A DNA stretch of 64,000 nucleotides from Patellaria atrata CBS 101060 (taxonomy: Eukaryota > Ascomycota > Dothideomycetes > Patellariales > Patellariaceae): positions 231,981 through 295,980 of the forward strand of contig MU006098.1 in assembly GCA_010093705.1 (NCBI GenBank). Reading direction: 5' to 3'. The position numbers and the translations under genes were made by a program. The notes beneath the pieces are model-generated. The model was not told the DNA's origin and ran no database searches. It worked only from the letters and a program-made list of their open reading frames with translations. Positions 47,682-57,821 of the stretch are shown piece after piece (the stretch's first letter is position 1; the number at the start of each line of letters is the position of its first letter).

Positions 47682-48806
47682 TTAACACTCCCCCTTCAAG
47701 CGTTTCTTAACGATCGTCTTTGAGGTTTTCTCGATTTTGTCCACCCAGAGACCCGGAAGGTTTGTGTGACACGCTCTTAATAAAATCTCGCTCGTCCTCA
47801 AAAACTGCTTCTTGAAAACCACCCACAAAGGATCCAATTCATCTGTGGATGAAGTGTACGGACGAGGATAATAAGGGTCGTTCCTGAAGAACGCTTCAAC
47901 AGCCTGGTTCACACCAGCTTCATCCATCGACATGTCTTGACAAAGATCGAAATCAAGGAGCCAAACCTTATGCTTCCCTATAATATCGGAGTCATGGGGA
48001 ACGCCGTATGTATATAATGTCGGAGGTGCAAGCACAAATTCCACATCGTTAGCATCGATGCCTTTGTCCCAGTGCAACATCGCCAGCGCATCCGCCATTG
48101 CATATGCGTATATCTCGGTATCAAGGCCCATTTCTTCCATCTGGTCGGCGCGCAGTGGATAGTTCCGAAGACTGAATCCTACGAACCGCTTTGGCTTGTC
48201 CTCTTCTGTTTGTGGCATCTTCCGGCGTCCTAGGTAAGCCCGCATCAGACAGGCGTCATTGCTGCGGCTGTTCAAGATGGTAGAACGGAGTTCGGGAGGG
48301 CAATATCTTTTGACAATCTCTTCGCGCACAGACCTTGGGAATGCCGGTATCCGATCCGATACTAGAGCGTAGCATGGCTGATAGTCCTCTCCGAATCTCT
48401 CGAGCTTGTCTTTCCAAAACGCGTCATCATTTTTACCAATCAAATCATAGTTGACTGGTACGGAGAATGAATGGAACCTAGGAGGCCATTGGATCCGTTG
48501 ATGCATTAAGTACTCTTTTACTATCGAACGGTTGCTTGATCTATCTTCTCTTTTGATGACATGTCTGAACCACTTGGAATCCGGTACGTTGCAACTCCAA
48601 ACGCTGCCGCAGCTTCCTGCTCCGATCATTTCTAGGGGTGCATCATCAAGGGGCTCTTCAATATAATCAAGATCAGGATCGTCTTCATCGTAATTAAGAT
48701 AAGGCTCTTCTTCATGGTATCCAACATCCTGATCTTCTTCATGGTAGTAATGATCAGGATATTTTTCAGTGTAGCCAAGAGCAGGAGTCTTTTCTGTATC
48801 TGTCAT
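47682..48806 (-). CDS. DUF3669 (kinase-fold-like) protein
   Basis: Intronless 374-aa fungal protein. The N-terminal 55 residues are acidic with repeated Tyr-His-Glu-Glu type units (HYYHEEDQDVGYHEEEPYL). The rest has the DUF3669 layout: GAGSCGSVW resembling a glycine-rich loop with VIKRED as the Lys strand, then YAYAMADALAMLHWDKGIDA, DVEFVLAPP and VWLLDFDLCQD, which resembles the DFG region. The classical catalytic H-R-D is replaced by H-W-D-K-G-I-D-A-N-D, so activity is doubtful. These proteins form expanded, variable families in Pezizomycotina; role unknown. Confidence 0.85.
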   Translation of the reverse strand: MTDTEKTPALGYTEKYPDHYYHEEDQDVGYHEEEPYLNYDEDDPDLDYIEEPLDDAPLEMIGAGSCGSVWSCNVPDSKWFRHVIKREDRSSNRSIVKEYLMHQRIQWPPRFHSFSVPVNYDLIGKNDDAFWKDKLERFGEDYQPCYALVSDRIPAFPRSVREEIVKRYCPPELRSTILNSRSNDACLMRAYLGRRKMPQTEEDKPKRFVGFSLRNYPLRADQMEEMGLDTEIYAYAMADALAMLHWDKGIDANDVEFVLAPPTLYTYGVPHDSDIIGKHKVWLLDFDLCQDMSMDEAGVNQAVEAFFRNDPYYPRPYTSSTDELDPLWVVFKKQFLRTSEILLRACHTNLPGLWVDKIEKTSKTIVKKRLKGEC

Positions 48807-49952
48807 GGCTTAAAGTTTGTTTAGTCTTGAGAATGTGTTAATTGAGTGTAAAAATAATTTGAGGAAATCGTTGTACTTTAGTGTAGTAAGGTGCAGGAAT
48901 ATTTGTATGGAAGGTTGTAGTAGGGATAAACGAGGAATCACTGGACGTGACTGCTAGGCAACAGTGTGTATTTCTACACTAGGAAAGCTGAACTCGAAAT
49001 TCTGATTCATTCACCAATCTAAGGAGCTCTTCAGGAAATAGAATAGATGATGGCTTTTATATAGTATGGAAATTGGGTAATTGACCATGCACGTCGCAGC
49101 CAAATTTAGAGTTTAAACTGACCATCTATACCGCCGTTTGCGAACCATCCTCCCAGGTTGTTCTTTTGACTGCCATACTCCTCCGGTTTGATATAAGTAA
49201 AATACTGTAGAGTGCAATCCCCTCTCCACATCCATGGATGTAAGTTAGTGTATGGACAGCAGTCTTTGAAGCTATGAGTATAGTCCTAATAATATCTTAT
49301 ATCAATCTTTTCAAAACAATCCCATCGACCATAACATTTAGTATGCCAAATAAGACTAGATCGTGAAGTACATCGCAGGGCAAGCCTGAGAGTACGTGCT
49401 GAACTGGGTAGAAATATTGGAAAGTGGAGTGTGAAGTACAGCATTACTATGGAACATGTTATGGGTATATCTCTCGGCAACTCAACAGATTACTGCTTAC
49501 CCTAGTATATAATGAGGGTTGCACCTTCATACGTAGAACAACCAAGCAATTATCCCAATCTCCGAGGGAGATTGATGATCTGATAGTATACTTTATTCCA
49601 ATTCTGACCAGATCGTACAGTATGTCGTACAGGTTACCGTAGGGGATATCGCGGAGTGAACTATAAAGGATGTGGACAACACTCAGCACTGTATGAAGCA
49701 CTACAAATTATACGTAGTCCTTCACTGAGAATCTGGTAATGTACAAAAACAATACCGCCGTAGAAGCAGCGTTTGGAGAATTTCGTGGAATAATTCGATG
49801 ATATGATATTAATAAAGCGCATGGCGCCTCAAACTATACAAGATTATCGCAGAAACATGAACCAATTGGTGGAAGGGGACATGTACCTGCATACAAACGA
49901 AGTGGGTGTCCGTGTATTGAGCAGGACGGATACAGAAACCCACGACCGCCTC
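48807..49952. other. Intergenic, AT-rich, no gene seen
   Basis: 1.1 kb of AT-rich sequence; overlapping short frames at 49286-49701 have no motifs. It holds the DUF3669 promoter and the 3' flank of the 900-aa gene. Confidence 0.45.
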
Positions 49953-52655
49953 CTATTCTTTGAGCTTCCTCTTATTAGACGGTTTTCTGAACTCGATTAA
50001 CTCTGCATGCTTGAGTCTACCTGTTGTATTAATAAGCCAACGAGCTTGATTCACCGTCTCGACCCCATTCAACGGCTGTTCACAATCCAGTGCTTGTTGT
50101 ACTGCACATTGCATGCAAGCACCTCCGTGATTGACAAGTACTTCGCCGTCTTCGGCCAATGCAAGTGCGACATTGTACTTTGTATGCGTATCTAGAATAT
50201 TTGTAACATGGACAAAACGTTGGAGTGCACTTTTCTTGCTGTTAAAGACGGGTATTGGTTGTTTGGCCAACTTCGTGGATCCAGCTCTGCGTTCAGCTTC
50301 TATAAACTTAATGTGGTCGGCCTGCATTGGATAGTCTTGCGGCCAGATCCCAACAATCTCGTCGAAAGAGTACAAAGCGAGATTGACTAAAGATGGCACT
50401 ATGAGATCTGATTTTTTCTCCAAGTGGTTACATGTAGTTACGGGAATAGTCTCGCATTTTTTAAGCATAGCTTTGGTTGGGTCGATGAAGCGGGAATGTG
50501 AGGGACATAATACACGTAAAAGCAGCTTGTAGTGATAACCGCCCGAAGGAACGAGGATAACATCACTAGTAAGTGTACTATCATCTGTCTCTATGGACAC
50601 CTCTTCACCCCTGCGGGAGAAATGTTTCATGAACCTAGAGTAGCTAGAGGTGTATTCCGTAACTTCTTCTGTCTTCTGCGTCTCAATAATGGCAAACTCT
50701 TCTTGAATTCCGCATGAACGAGGGTTGGATCCGGACGGATTAGTAACGACACTCAGTTTCCCGTTGGCAGTAACGAAGGCGAAACTACCTTGTATATCAT
50801 GAGGCTGGGCTATATCAAGCCAAGGCGCAACAACAGCTAGATTCCCGTACTGAACAGCAACCAGAGTTGAGCTAAAATGCTGAACATCTTCAAAGGACTC
50901 TGTTGGTGATTGCCTGGTCTTGAAGTCTACAGGTGGCTCAAAGGCATCCTCAGAACAGCCGAGATAGACACAAGCTGCGACTTTGAACCATTCTTGCCAG
51001 TTGACCTCCTGATACTGAACAAGGTGTAATAGTAACTTATGGGTACCATAGGGATCTATTGACGAGGAGATAATAGAAGAGACACTATCCGCTCCGAATC
51101 CATCCGCAATACCGTGGGCCACTAGCGCCATGACATTGGTAAATGCGAAATATTGTAAACATCCGTGCTTAAGAGGTGTGTTCTTGGACGAGGCTGGATT
51201 TCTTTTACATGACAGACATCTACAATCTGCCTTGACAGAGTGCAACAGATCCTTGAGTATTGGGAAGTACTGAAGGATTGACTCCGGACCGACCTCGACA
51301 TCATCCTCAACGCCATATGGCATGAGATCGGAATCAGAATTGATATCTGTGCCCATATCTAGATCCAGTGCAGGCTCAGAGAATATCACCTTTACTTTTC
51401 CGGCTAAAGTAGAGCCCCAGTGCATGTTCACCATTGAAGGAGTATTCTTGAGGAGAGTGGCTACTGTTTCGTCACTACCGTGGGTTGAAGTTTGCCCTTC
51501 AAGGTCCACCCGAAAAGAAATCTCGTTAGAAGACTGTACTCGGTTGATCGGTAAGGCCAAAATCCATTTCACTATTTCCTGAGCCGTACAACGGGTGAGT
51601 ATGTTCATTTCAGTCTTTTTGTCGACACCTACCATTGTCTGTCCCTTCTGAAGACAGTAAAGCTGTTGTCGCACTCGTGGCTCGGGTTCCTGACGTGAGG
51701 AGTATTCACCAGTAAGAAACTCATTATATTGACCTGCAATGTCCTCCATAATCTCATATCTAAGCTTCTCTTTCTCGTCTTGACATGGAATTTCACCGTC
51801 ACAGGGCTTCTTTATCCGAACCTCGATTTCCCTTTGCTCTGGTCCAAGGGCCTGGTCGTATACAATATTACCACTAACTACAACTCGGAGATGGCCGTTG
51901 AAATGAAGAATAAGCCACAGTATAACATCATTTAGCAAGAGTACACTTTGAACAATGACACGAGGCTTTGCGGATCGTAAAGATTCAATAATCTGTCCAA
52001 GGGAGTCGCTCTCAAGATAGTGCCCCCGTGGGCAAATTGTAGTTATCTCCTCTGGGAGTTTTATATTCGAGTTACCAGAATTGACAATATTGAACCAAAC
52101 ACTTGAGACAATTTTGTCTACCACTGGTTTGAGTTGGATCCGAACCGGATGCCATGCGAGCTGGTATTCAGACAGTTTAGTACCGTCCAACGCATTAGCT
52201 TGTAGGATCATAGCAGTGACCGTATCTGATACATATCGTTCGCTATGGTACTGGAACAGACCAGCAATTGTCGATGTCATCCAGCACAAATGCGGGTCGT
52301 TCACCAGCAGGCGACCAAGGGCACCGGAAGGCTGTGTGAGTAACGGTAAGACTGTGTGACTACTAATTCCAGTCCATACCAGATCGTAGAATTTATTTCC
52401 GTTGGCATTTGGAATAACCAGGCCTCGAGCCTTTTCCAAGCAAAATTGCAGCTGGTTCCGGTTCAACTTCTCGCGGCCGAGCCACTGGCCAACTTCGATA
52501 GCAGCTCGAGTGACAGGGCTCGAGGAAGTAGTCAACTCCGTAAAGGCTGTCAGCAGGTCGATACCTCTTGCGGCGAGGTCGATCCGACGGGTCGTAAGTT
52601 CAAGATCCGGTGTATTAGAGATCCTGATATATTTGGTCTGCCCTTGACTCGCCAT
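49953..52655 (-). CDS. Large intronless fungal protein of unknown function
   Basis: A single uninterrupted 900-aa frame, which is strong evidence for selection in AT-rich DNA. I do not recognise a named domain. The N-terminal half contains a long alpha/beta region (WMTSTIAGLFQYHSERYVSD, VIVQSVLLLNDVILWLILHF). The middle has a cysteine cluster CRCLSC-x14-GC followed by MALVAHGIADGFGADSVSSI, and the C-terminus another cluster GGACMQCAVQQALDCEQP and a late KHAELIEF. The paired C-x-x-C motifs could bind zinc; a deaminase-like reading is possible but the His/Cys order is reversed from that fold. A basic tail (KPSNKRKLKE) could be a nuclear signal. Long, intronless, patchily distributed genes of this type are typical of accessory fungal regions. 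Confidence 0.7.
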   Translation of the reverse strand: MASQGQTKYIRISNTPDLELTTRRIDLAARGIDLLTAFTELTTSSSPVTRAAIEVGQWLGREKLNRNQLQFCLEKARGLVIPNANGNKFYDLVWTGISSHTVLPLLTQPSGALGRLLVNDPHLCWMTSTIAGLFQYHSERYVSDTVTAMILQANALDGTKLSEYQLAWHPVRIQLKPVVDKIVSSVWFNIVNSGNSNIKLPEEITTICPRGHYLESDSLGQIIESLRSAKPRVIVQSVLLLNDVILWLILHFNGHLRVVVSGNIVYDQALGPEQREIEVRIKKPCDGEIPCQDEKEKLRYEIMEDIAGQYNEFLTGEYSSRQEPEPRVRQQLYCLQKGQTMVGVDKKTEMNILTRCTAQEIVKWILALPINRVQSSNEISFRVDLEGQTSTHGSDETVATLLKNTPSMVNMHWGSTLAGKVKVIFSEPALDLDMGTDINSDSDLMPYGVEDDVEVGPESILQYFPILKDLLHSVKADCRCLSCKRNPASSKNTPLKHGCLQYFAFTNVMALVAHGIADGFGADSVSSIISSSIDPYGTHKLLLHLVQYQEVNWQEWFKVAACVYLGCSEDAFEPPVDFKTRQSPTESFEDVQHFSSTLVAVQYGNLAVVAPWLDIAQPHDIQGSFAFVTANGKLSVVTNPSGSNPRSCGIQEEFAIIETQKTEEVTEYTSSYSRFMKHFSRRGEEVSIETDDSTLTSDVILVPSGGYHYKLLLRVLCPSHSRFIDPTKAMLKKCETIPVTTCNHLEKKSDLIVPSLVNLALYSFDEIVGIWPQDYPMQADHIKFIEAERRAGSTKLAKQPIPVFNSKKSALQRFVHVTNILDTHTKYNVALALAEDGEVLVNHGGACMQCAVQQALDCEQPLNGVETVNQARWLINTTGRLKHAELIEFRKPSNKRKLKE

Positions 52656-53865
52656 CTTGGCGTGCTACTGAGCTACAGCAGCGTTGAGGAAAACAAAATG
52701 TAAGTAGAAAATGCCATAGGATAGGATTCCGGATGGGTTATATGATAGCTAACACATTTGCCTTGTTCGCCCATCCCATCTGCAAGGCTGAGACACGGTG
52801 TCAGCCTTCCCCCTCTTTCCTGATCCAGATGCGACCGTTTTCATCGTTTTTTATGAATGGTTCGCTTGAAAAAATTGCTAAGGTGTCTCTTCCTCTGCTC
52901 TGTCACTTCTCAGTCAACATACTATCACTCTTAAAGGAGCCTCTAACCCGACTGCACAGTCAAGTTGAGAATACAATGAACCACCAATCGTACGCAAGAG
53001 TTTATCGGACGGTACAACCGGTATAGGCCTGTTGAATCTTAGCAAGTTCTCAATGTACTCCGTACCAGCAAGCGTATCGGGACCAAGGAAGTTTTTAACT
53101 GCGACAAGAGAGATATTGATGTAAGGGGTCAGGTTAAAGTTGTTTCGTCAGAGGCTTAGTTCGAGAATAGATGACATCTGATAAGATTTGCTTATGATCT
53201 ACCATACCACATGACTACAGAGTAGAACTATCTGCGATGTTGATTATAGATCACGGCCACCAGTTAGCCATATTGAATGCCCTAAAGTGAATCTTTGGTG
53301 CAGAATTCTTACTTTTTGTACTCAATCACGTGTCAATATACGGATAAGTACTCCTTACGAGTGGAAGTTGTGATATAGGCACGTGACCTTCCATAAACCT
53401 CGGCATTTCCTGAGTGAGAAAATCGATAGCTCAAACAAGCCTTGGGGAAGACACTCACGGAATATTCTCTATGACTCCCTCCATTACAGTCGCAGGAATC
53501 TGTCTCATTAGATAGTTCTAACAGTGCTGGCCCGAGCATAATTTTCAAGAATGAGATACCTGCCGTCCCTATAGCTCAATGCTCTATATCGATATACAGT
53601 TCTTTGGCGACCAGTGATATGGATATGTTCCGTCATTCTAGCATTAACAAGCGCGAGTATTAATTTTCTACGTTATAATCCCCACGGCGCTTGGTCCTAT
53701 CGATACATACCCCGTTACGGCCATATCTCTACCAAAATGAAAGCAAAAGAGAAACTCAATCTTCCCACCCTTGACATGTTACGGCCACAGGACAGAAAGA
53801 CAGCATCACCAGTAGAACGGTAGCACGAGGTGCCGGAACGGAACAACTAACACGGAGGTCACGTG
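52656..53865. other. Intergenic, start of decayed region
   Basis: No gene supported. Frames at 52733-53026 and 53333-53548 have no motif. Confidence 0.45.
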
Positions 53866-54037
53866 ACGTGATCGATGGTCAACGGCGCTCGAGGGGTATC
53901 GAGCATAGAGCAGACTCGAGCAAACGTGATCGATGTTCAACGGCGCTCGAGGGGTATCGAGCATAGAGCAGACTTGAGCAAACGTGATCGATATTCAACA
54001 GTGCTCGAGGGGTATTGAGCATAGAACAGGTTGAGCA
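53866..54037. repeat. 58-bp tandem repeat, three copies with hairpins
   Basis: Copies begin at 53866, 53924 and 53982. Each contains the inverted pair GCTCGA/TCGAGC around a GGGGTA loop (53887-53904 in the first copy) and starts ACGTGATCGAT. The first two copies are nearly identical; the third differs almost only by C-to-T and G-to-A changes, which resembles repeat-induced point mutation. Confidence 0.9.
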
Positions 54038-54985
54038 CCACCAAATTGAACTAGGAGGATTTGAATATTTAAGGACGGTCTTTCCCTCATGTATTTAGAC
54101 TCTTCGTAGTTATTCTTACCATCAATCTTACCCATAGACTTGGATGTTACGGTTTCGAACTTGACTTCACTTGTTACACTGTTTCCATACAGTACGTCTT
54201 GTCTCATTGTGAGCGTTACCCGAAGTCAAGGAGTCAGCAAGTTGTGTCGACAACTTGAAGTGCCTTTGTTATACGTATCCTATCACTTTGCCAAACCTAC
54301 CTTTGTGGTTGATCACGTTAAGTGAGAAGCCAGGCGCGTCTCTAGACTTATCCAGCTCCGTCTTGATAAGTATAGACTCCCGTTGTAACATGACAATGGA
54401 GAATGGAAAGCAACTTACTAGGCGAAATCTAACATACATCCAGGGCGAAATGCTTCCTATACGATAGGGAGAGCTGCGGCGTGTGCTGCTATGTAGCGGG
54501 CGTTGCTACGGAGTGTAACGGGCGAAGGGCGTACCGCACAGCGCAAGGGCGAATTCGAAGCCGTACAAGTACGGTTCGAAGGCGTCGATTGATGCTGTCT
54601 GAAAAATTGTTAGCGGTGATGGGATTCGAACAGTAGACTCAGGTGTAGGAAGAGTCAGAGTAGGAATAACATGCTAAGTGGGACAAGGTAGGAAGATGCT
54701 GGGTTTGGCGGAGCCCATATGAGGTTAGAAAAAATAGATGCAGTGCAACTTGGTAGGTCGTTCTCACCGTTAACCCAGAAGGAAAATTCAGCTCTGCTAC
54801 TGCCTAGACGTAACAGCTACGGAACAGAGCAAAAAATTCGGCACTCTCTGACATATATGATCCCGCAGTGTCCCTGGTCGTAAAGTGGGTAAAGTTACTC
54901 CTGGTTGTTTCTTGCTTTCTAACATTGTGAACCAACCCACAACCGCCCTTTTACATGTCCTTCGCAAAACATACTGTTCAATATC
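54038..54985. other. Intergenic with tRNA-3'-end-like stretch
   Basis: No gene. At 54609-54631 the plus strand reads as the complement of a tRNA 3' end (GGGATTCGAAC preceded by GTTAGCGGTG). It could be a decayed tRNA piece on the minus strand, a tRNA-derived SINE or the primer-binding site of an old LTR element; a clover-leaf with paired T-arm cannot be folded. Confidence 0.35.
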
Positions 54986-55715
54986 CGCTAAGCACCAGTT
55001 TTCAAGACCCAGTAGGAGCAGGCGTTACAGCAACGGTCGTTCGTCTCGATGCCGTTATACAATTTAACCACTATACCTTTTGACCATTCCTCGAGATAGA
55101 AAAGCCGTATACAAGCGCCTTGGATGCGACCATGATAGAATCCTTCCATATTATGGGGATTTAGGGGATGCTTTGATCTTACAATTCTCCACCATGGCTC
55201 TGTAAGACATTATTACGCCAACCAGGCCAAGCCAGTGTCACTTTCGCTACAACTTCGCTGGGCTGAACAGATCATGGCTTCAGTCAATTTCATTTATTCT
55301 AGAAATGTGTTGCATAGCGATATACCCTGCAACAATATCTTGCTCGATGAAGGCTTTAATGCAAAGTTAGCTGATTTTGCTGGCTCTTCCATAGATGGCG
55401 AAGAGGCTCTCATTGGTTACGATACTAGTCGGGAACATCCTGAGTATGAAATTACAGACGTTTCCACAGGAAGTGAAATCTTTGTTCTTGGTTCTACCTT
55501 CTCTGAGATCATGACAGGTTCCCAGCCATACAAAGAACTGTCAGATGAAGAGATAGCTTGTGCATATAGAGGAAGAATGTATCCAAGTCTGGTCTCTTTG
55601 CCTGCGTTCAAAGATATCATTCATAAGCGCTAGACTCAGGGTTACGCAAGTGTGGATGGATTATTAGAAGATGTGAAGACTGAAGGTATGAATGCCAAAT
55701 ATGGGAATGTTCAAC
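54986..55715 (+). pseudogene. Protein kinase relic
   Basis: Remains of a fungal Ser/Thr-type kinase domain in several frames. The glycine-rich loop reads DPVGAGVTATVVRLD near 55000, followed by KAVYKRLGCDHDRILPYYG and DLGDALILQF (55101-55183), then HHGSVRHYYANQAKPVSLSL and LRWAEQIMASVNFIYSRNV, VLHSDIPCNNILLDE (catalytic loop with HSD in place of HRD), LADFAGSSIDG (DFA in place of DFG) and SEIFVLGSTFSEIMTGSQPY (55192-55630). A TAG at 55631-55633 lies where related kinases have Trp (C-W-T-Q-G-Y), and the frame continues TQGYASVDGLLEDVKTE. At least two frame changes occur upstream (near 55085-55100 and near 55185), plus a TGA near 55080. It is clearly dead as a full kinase; a short 132-codon frame (55235-55633) remains. 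Confidence 0.75.
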
Positions 55716-55721
55716 TCTAAT

Positions 55722-57014
55722 AGTTCCCGGTTGCAAATGCGTTATTCATCATCTCCAGTGAGGATAAAGAAAAGGCATCAAAGGAACATGAAAAGCTAGT
55801 CAGAGACTTGGAAGGAGTTATAGGGATGGTCTAGTTAGTGCCTATTACACCGATGGATCTAAGGAAAGGAATAGAAATGCTGCAGGGGTATGCCAGATAG
55901 GAAACAATCAGCGCATCCTGTTTGCCAGCAACTGGAACCTAGGAGACAGTGTTGAGATTATGGAGGCAGAACTGTTTGCCATCCTTAAAGCACTTGAAGG
56001 AGAAAAGACCCAATGTGAGAAAGGACAATCCATTGCCAGAAAGCTATGGGTATTTGTGGACAGCCAAGCAGCACTTAAGAGGCTACAAAAGAATAGCCTT
56101 GATGGAGGACAAGAATTAAGTGTGCTAATAACTGACTTATGCAATACTCTTAACAATGAACAGGGCATGAAGATCACCTTTTGCTGGGTTCCTGGACACA
56201 AGAACATCTTTTGGGATGATGTAGCAGATAAACTGGATAAGAAAGGACTGGAACGCAAGCCTATAGGCACTTTATTCACTTCACTCAGTCACATCAAACG
56301 AAAATGCAAAGAGAAGATTCTATCTGATTGGAAAAAGAATTGAGAGTCTAATAGAAAGAAACAAGGGAAACATTATATGCGCATCTGTAGAGACCGGGTG
56401 CATTTCTCACTTAGTATACCTAAGTCCAATTTACAGAAAAAGATCCAAGCGGCCTGCATCCAGCTTAAGACTGGTATTGGATTCCTTAAGTCTTACTCTA
56501 AAGTGATTGGAAAAGATGAGGAAGGGAAGTGCTTTGGAAACTGCCAATCACTTCAAACACCAACACACCTTATCTTACATTGCTCTAACTACTCTAGAGA
56601 ACGTANNNNNNNNNNNNNNNNNNNNNNNNNNNNNNNNNNNNNNNNNNNNNNNNNNNNNNNNNNNNNNNNNNNNNNNNNNNNNNNNNNNNNNNNNNNNNNN
56701 NNNNNNNNNNNNNNNNNNNNNNNNNNNNNNNNNNNNNNNNNNNNNNNNNNNNNNNNNNNNNNNNNNNNNNNNNNNNNNNNNNNNNNNNNNNNNNNNNNNN
56801 NNNNNNNNNNNNNNNNNNNNNNNNNNNNNNNNNNNNNNNNNNNNNNNNNNNNNNNNNNNNNNNNNNNNNNNNNNNNNNNNNNNNNNNNNNNNNNNNNNNN
56901 NNNNNNNNNNNNNNNNNNNNNNNNNNNNNNNNNNNNNNNNNNNNNNNNNNNNNNNNNNNNNNNNNNNNNNNNNNNNNNNNNNNNNNNNNNNNNNNAAAAA
57001 AAGTTCCCGGTTGC
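55722..57014 (+). mobile_element. 5'-truncated Tad1-like LINE with 13-bp target duplications
   Basis: Non-LTR retrotransposon fragment (55735-57001) flanked by the direct repeat AGTTCCCGGTTGC at 55722-55734 and 57002-57014, preceded on the right by a poly-A end (56996-57001, its start hidden in the gap). Only the C-terminal part of ORF2 is present: an RNase H domain with YYTDGS, MEAELFAIL, VDSQAAL and VPGHKNIFWDDVADKL, then a CCHC-like knuckle CFGNC...THLILHC. A TGA at 56341-56343 separates the two parts in one frame and sits at a probable Trp codon. A run of 390 N (56606-56995) covers the 3' end. It inserted just downstream of the kinase relic. Confidence 0.88.
56606..56995. other. Assembly gap (390 N)
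   Basis: Unknown bases inside the LINE 3' region. Protein frames drawn across it (for example at 56377-57138) are artefacts. Confidence 1.
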
Positions 57015-57821
57015 TACCAAGTCGAAAATTGCCGAACCACGACAACTATTCGCACTCCATCATACGAATGCATTTCCAATAGCCCTTACCCTCATGGGCT
57101 TGCTTCCTATTCTGTTCTGGGCAAAGAAACGTTATTAGGTAGTCGATGTCTTGTGTTTAGCAAATTTTCAAACTATCTCAATCGGCAGGATGTTACCTCT
57201 GAAGGCTCAGCTGAACGTAAGTGCAACTTCAACCAGATGAATCTTTGGTTGGCTCTGTTCTCCCCATAGAGCAGCTTGCCACGCGACACTACGAGGAGGT
57301 AGGGACTAGGTGTAGACAGCTCTGGTAGTAATATGAGAGTCAAAGTCGGTGAACGCTCTCATTTTCTATTTTCTATGCATCATATTTGGATTACTGAAGA
57401 ATAGAAGAATTGTACGAGTAGACAATTCTGAAGTGTGGCGCCTAAAATGTGCTCGTACAGTGTCCGTCCCTAACCCCCTTTTTGCTTGGGCTTCCATTTC
57501 TGGAAATTTCGCGGCAAAAGGGTCTGACTAAAACCACCAAACTCTCTTTAGCCAATAATCATCCGCCATCCTACTCGGAACAATATCGTGATAGTTATGT
57601 CATATTCAATATGGGGGTAGGCGCGATGTTCCCTCGTTATCTTGTTTTTACTACTGATGGACTCAGTGGACTAGTTCCTATAGTCTATTCCCAAGAGGCC
57701 CGATAACGTGTACTCTGCACTGATATATCATTGTACGACAACAAAGGAGCTCCAGAATACTGTACAAATTATTCTAAGGAAAATCAAAATATCCAAAAGC
57801 GAACGTGTGTCCTTGTCAGGA
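57015..57821. other. Intergenic, no gene seen
   Basis: Right flank of the LINE. Short frames at 57349-57706 have no motif. Confidence 0.4.

Noticed and set aside
49953-52655. Cytidine-deaminase-like domain at the C-terminus
   Set aside because: C-x-x-C precedes the HAE-like triplet, the reverse of the known fold, and spacing does not fit.
56377-57138. 253-codon frame spanning the N run
   Set aside because: Most of it is unknown bases; only the first 76 codons are real and belong to the LINE.
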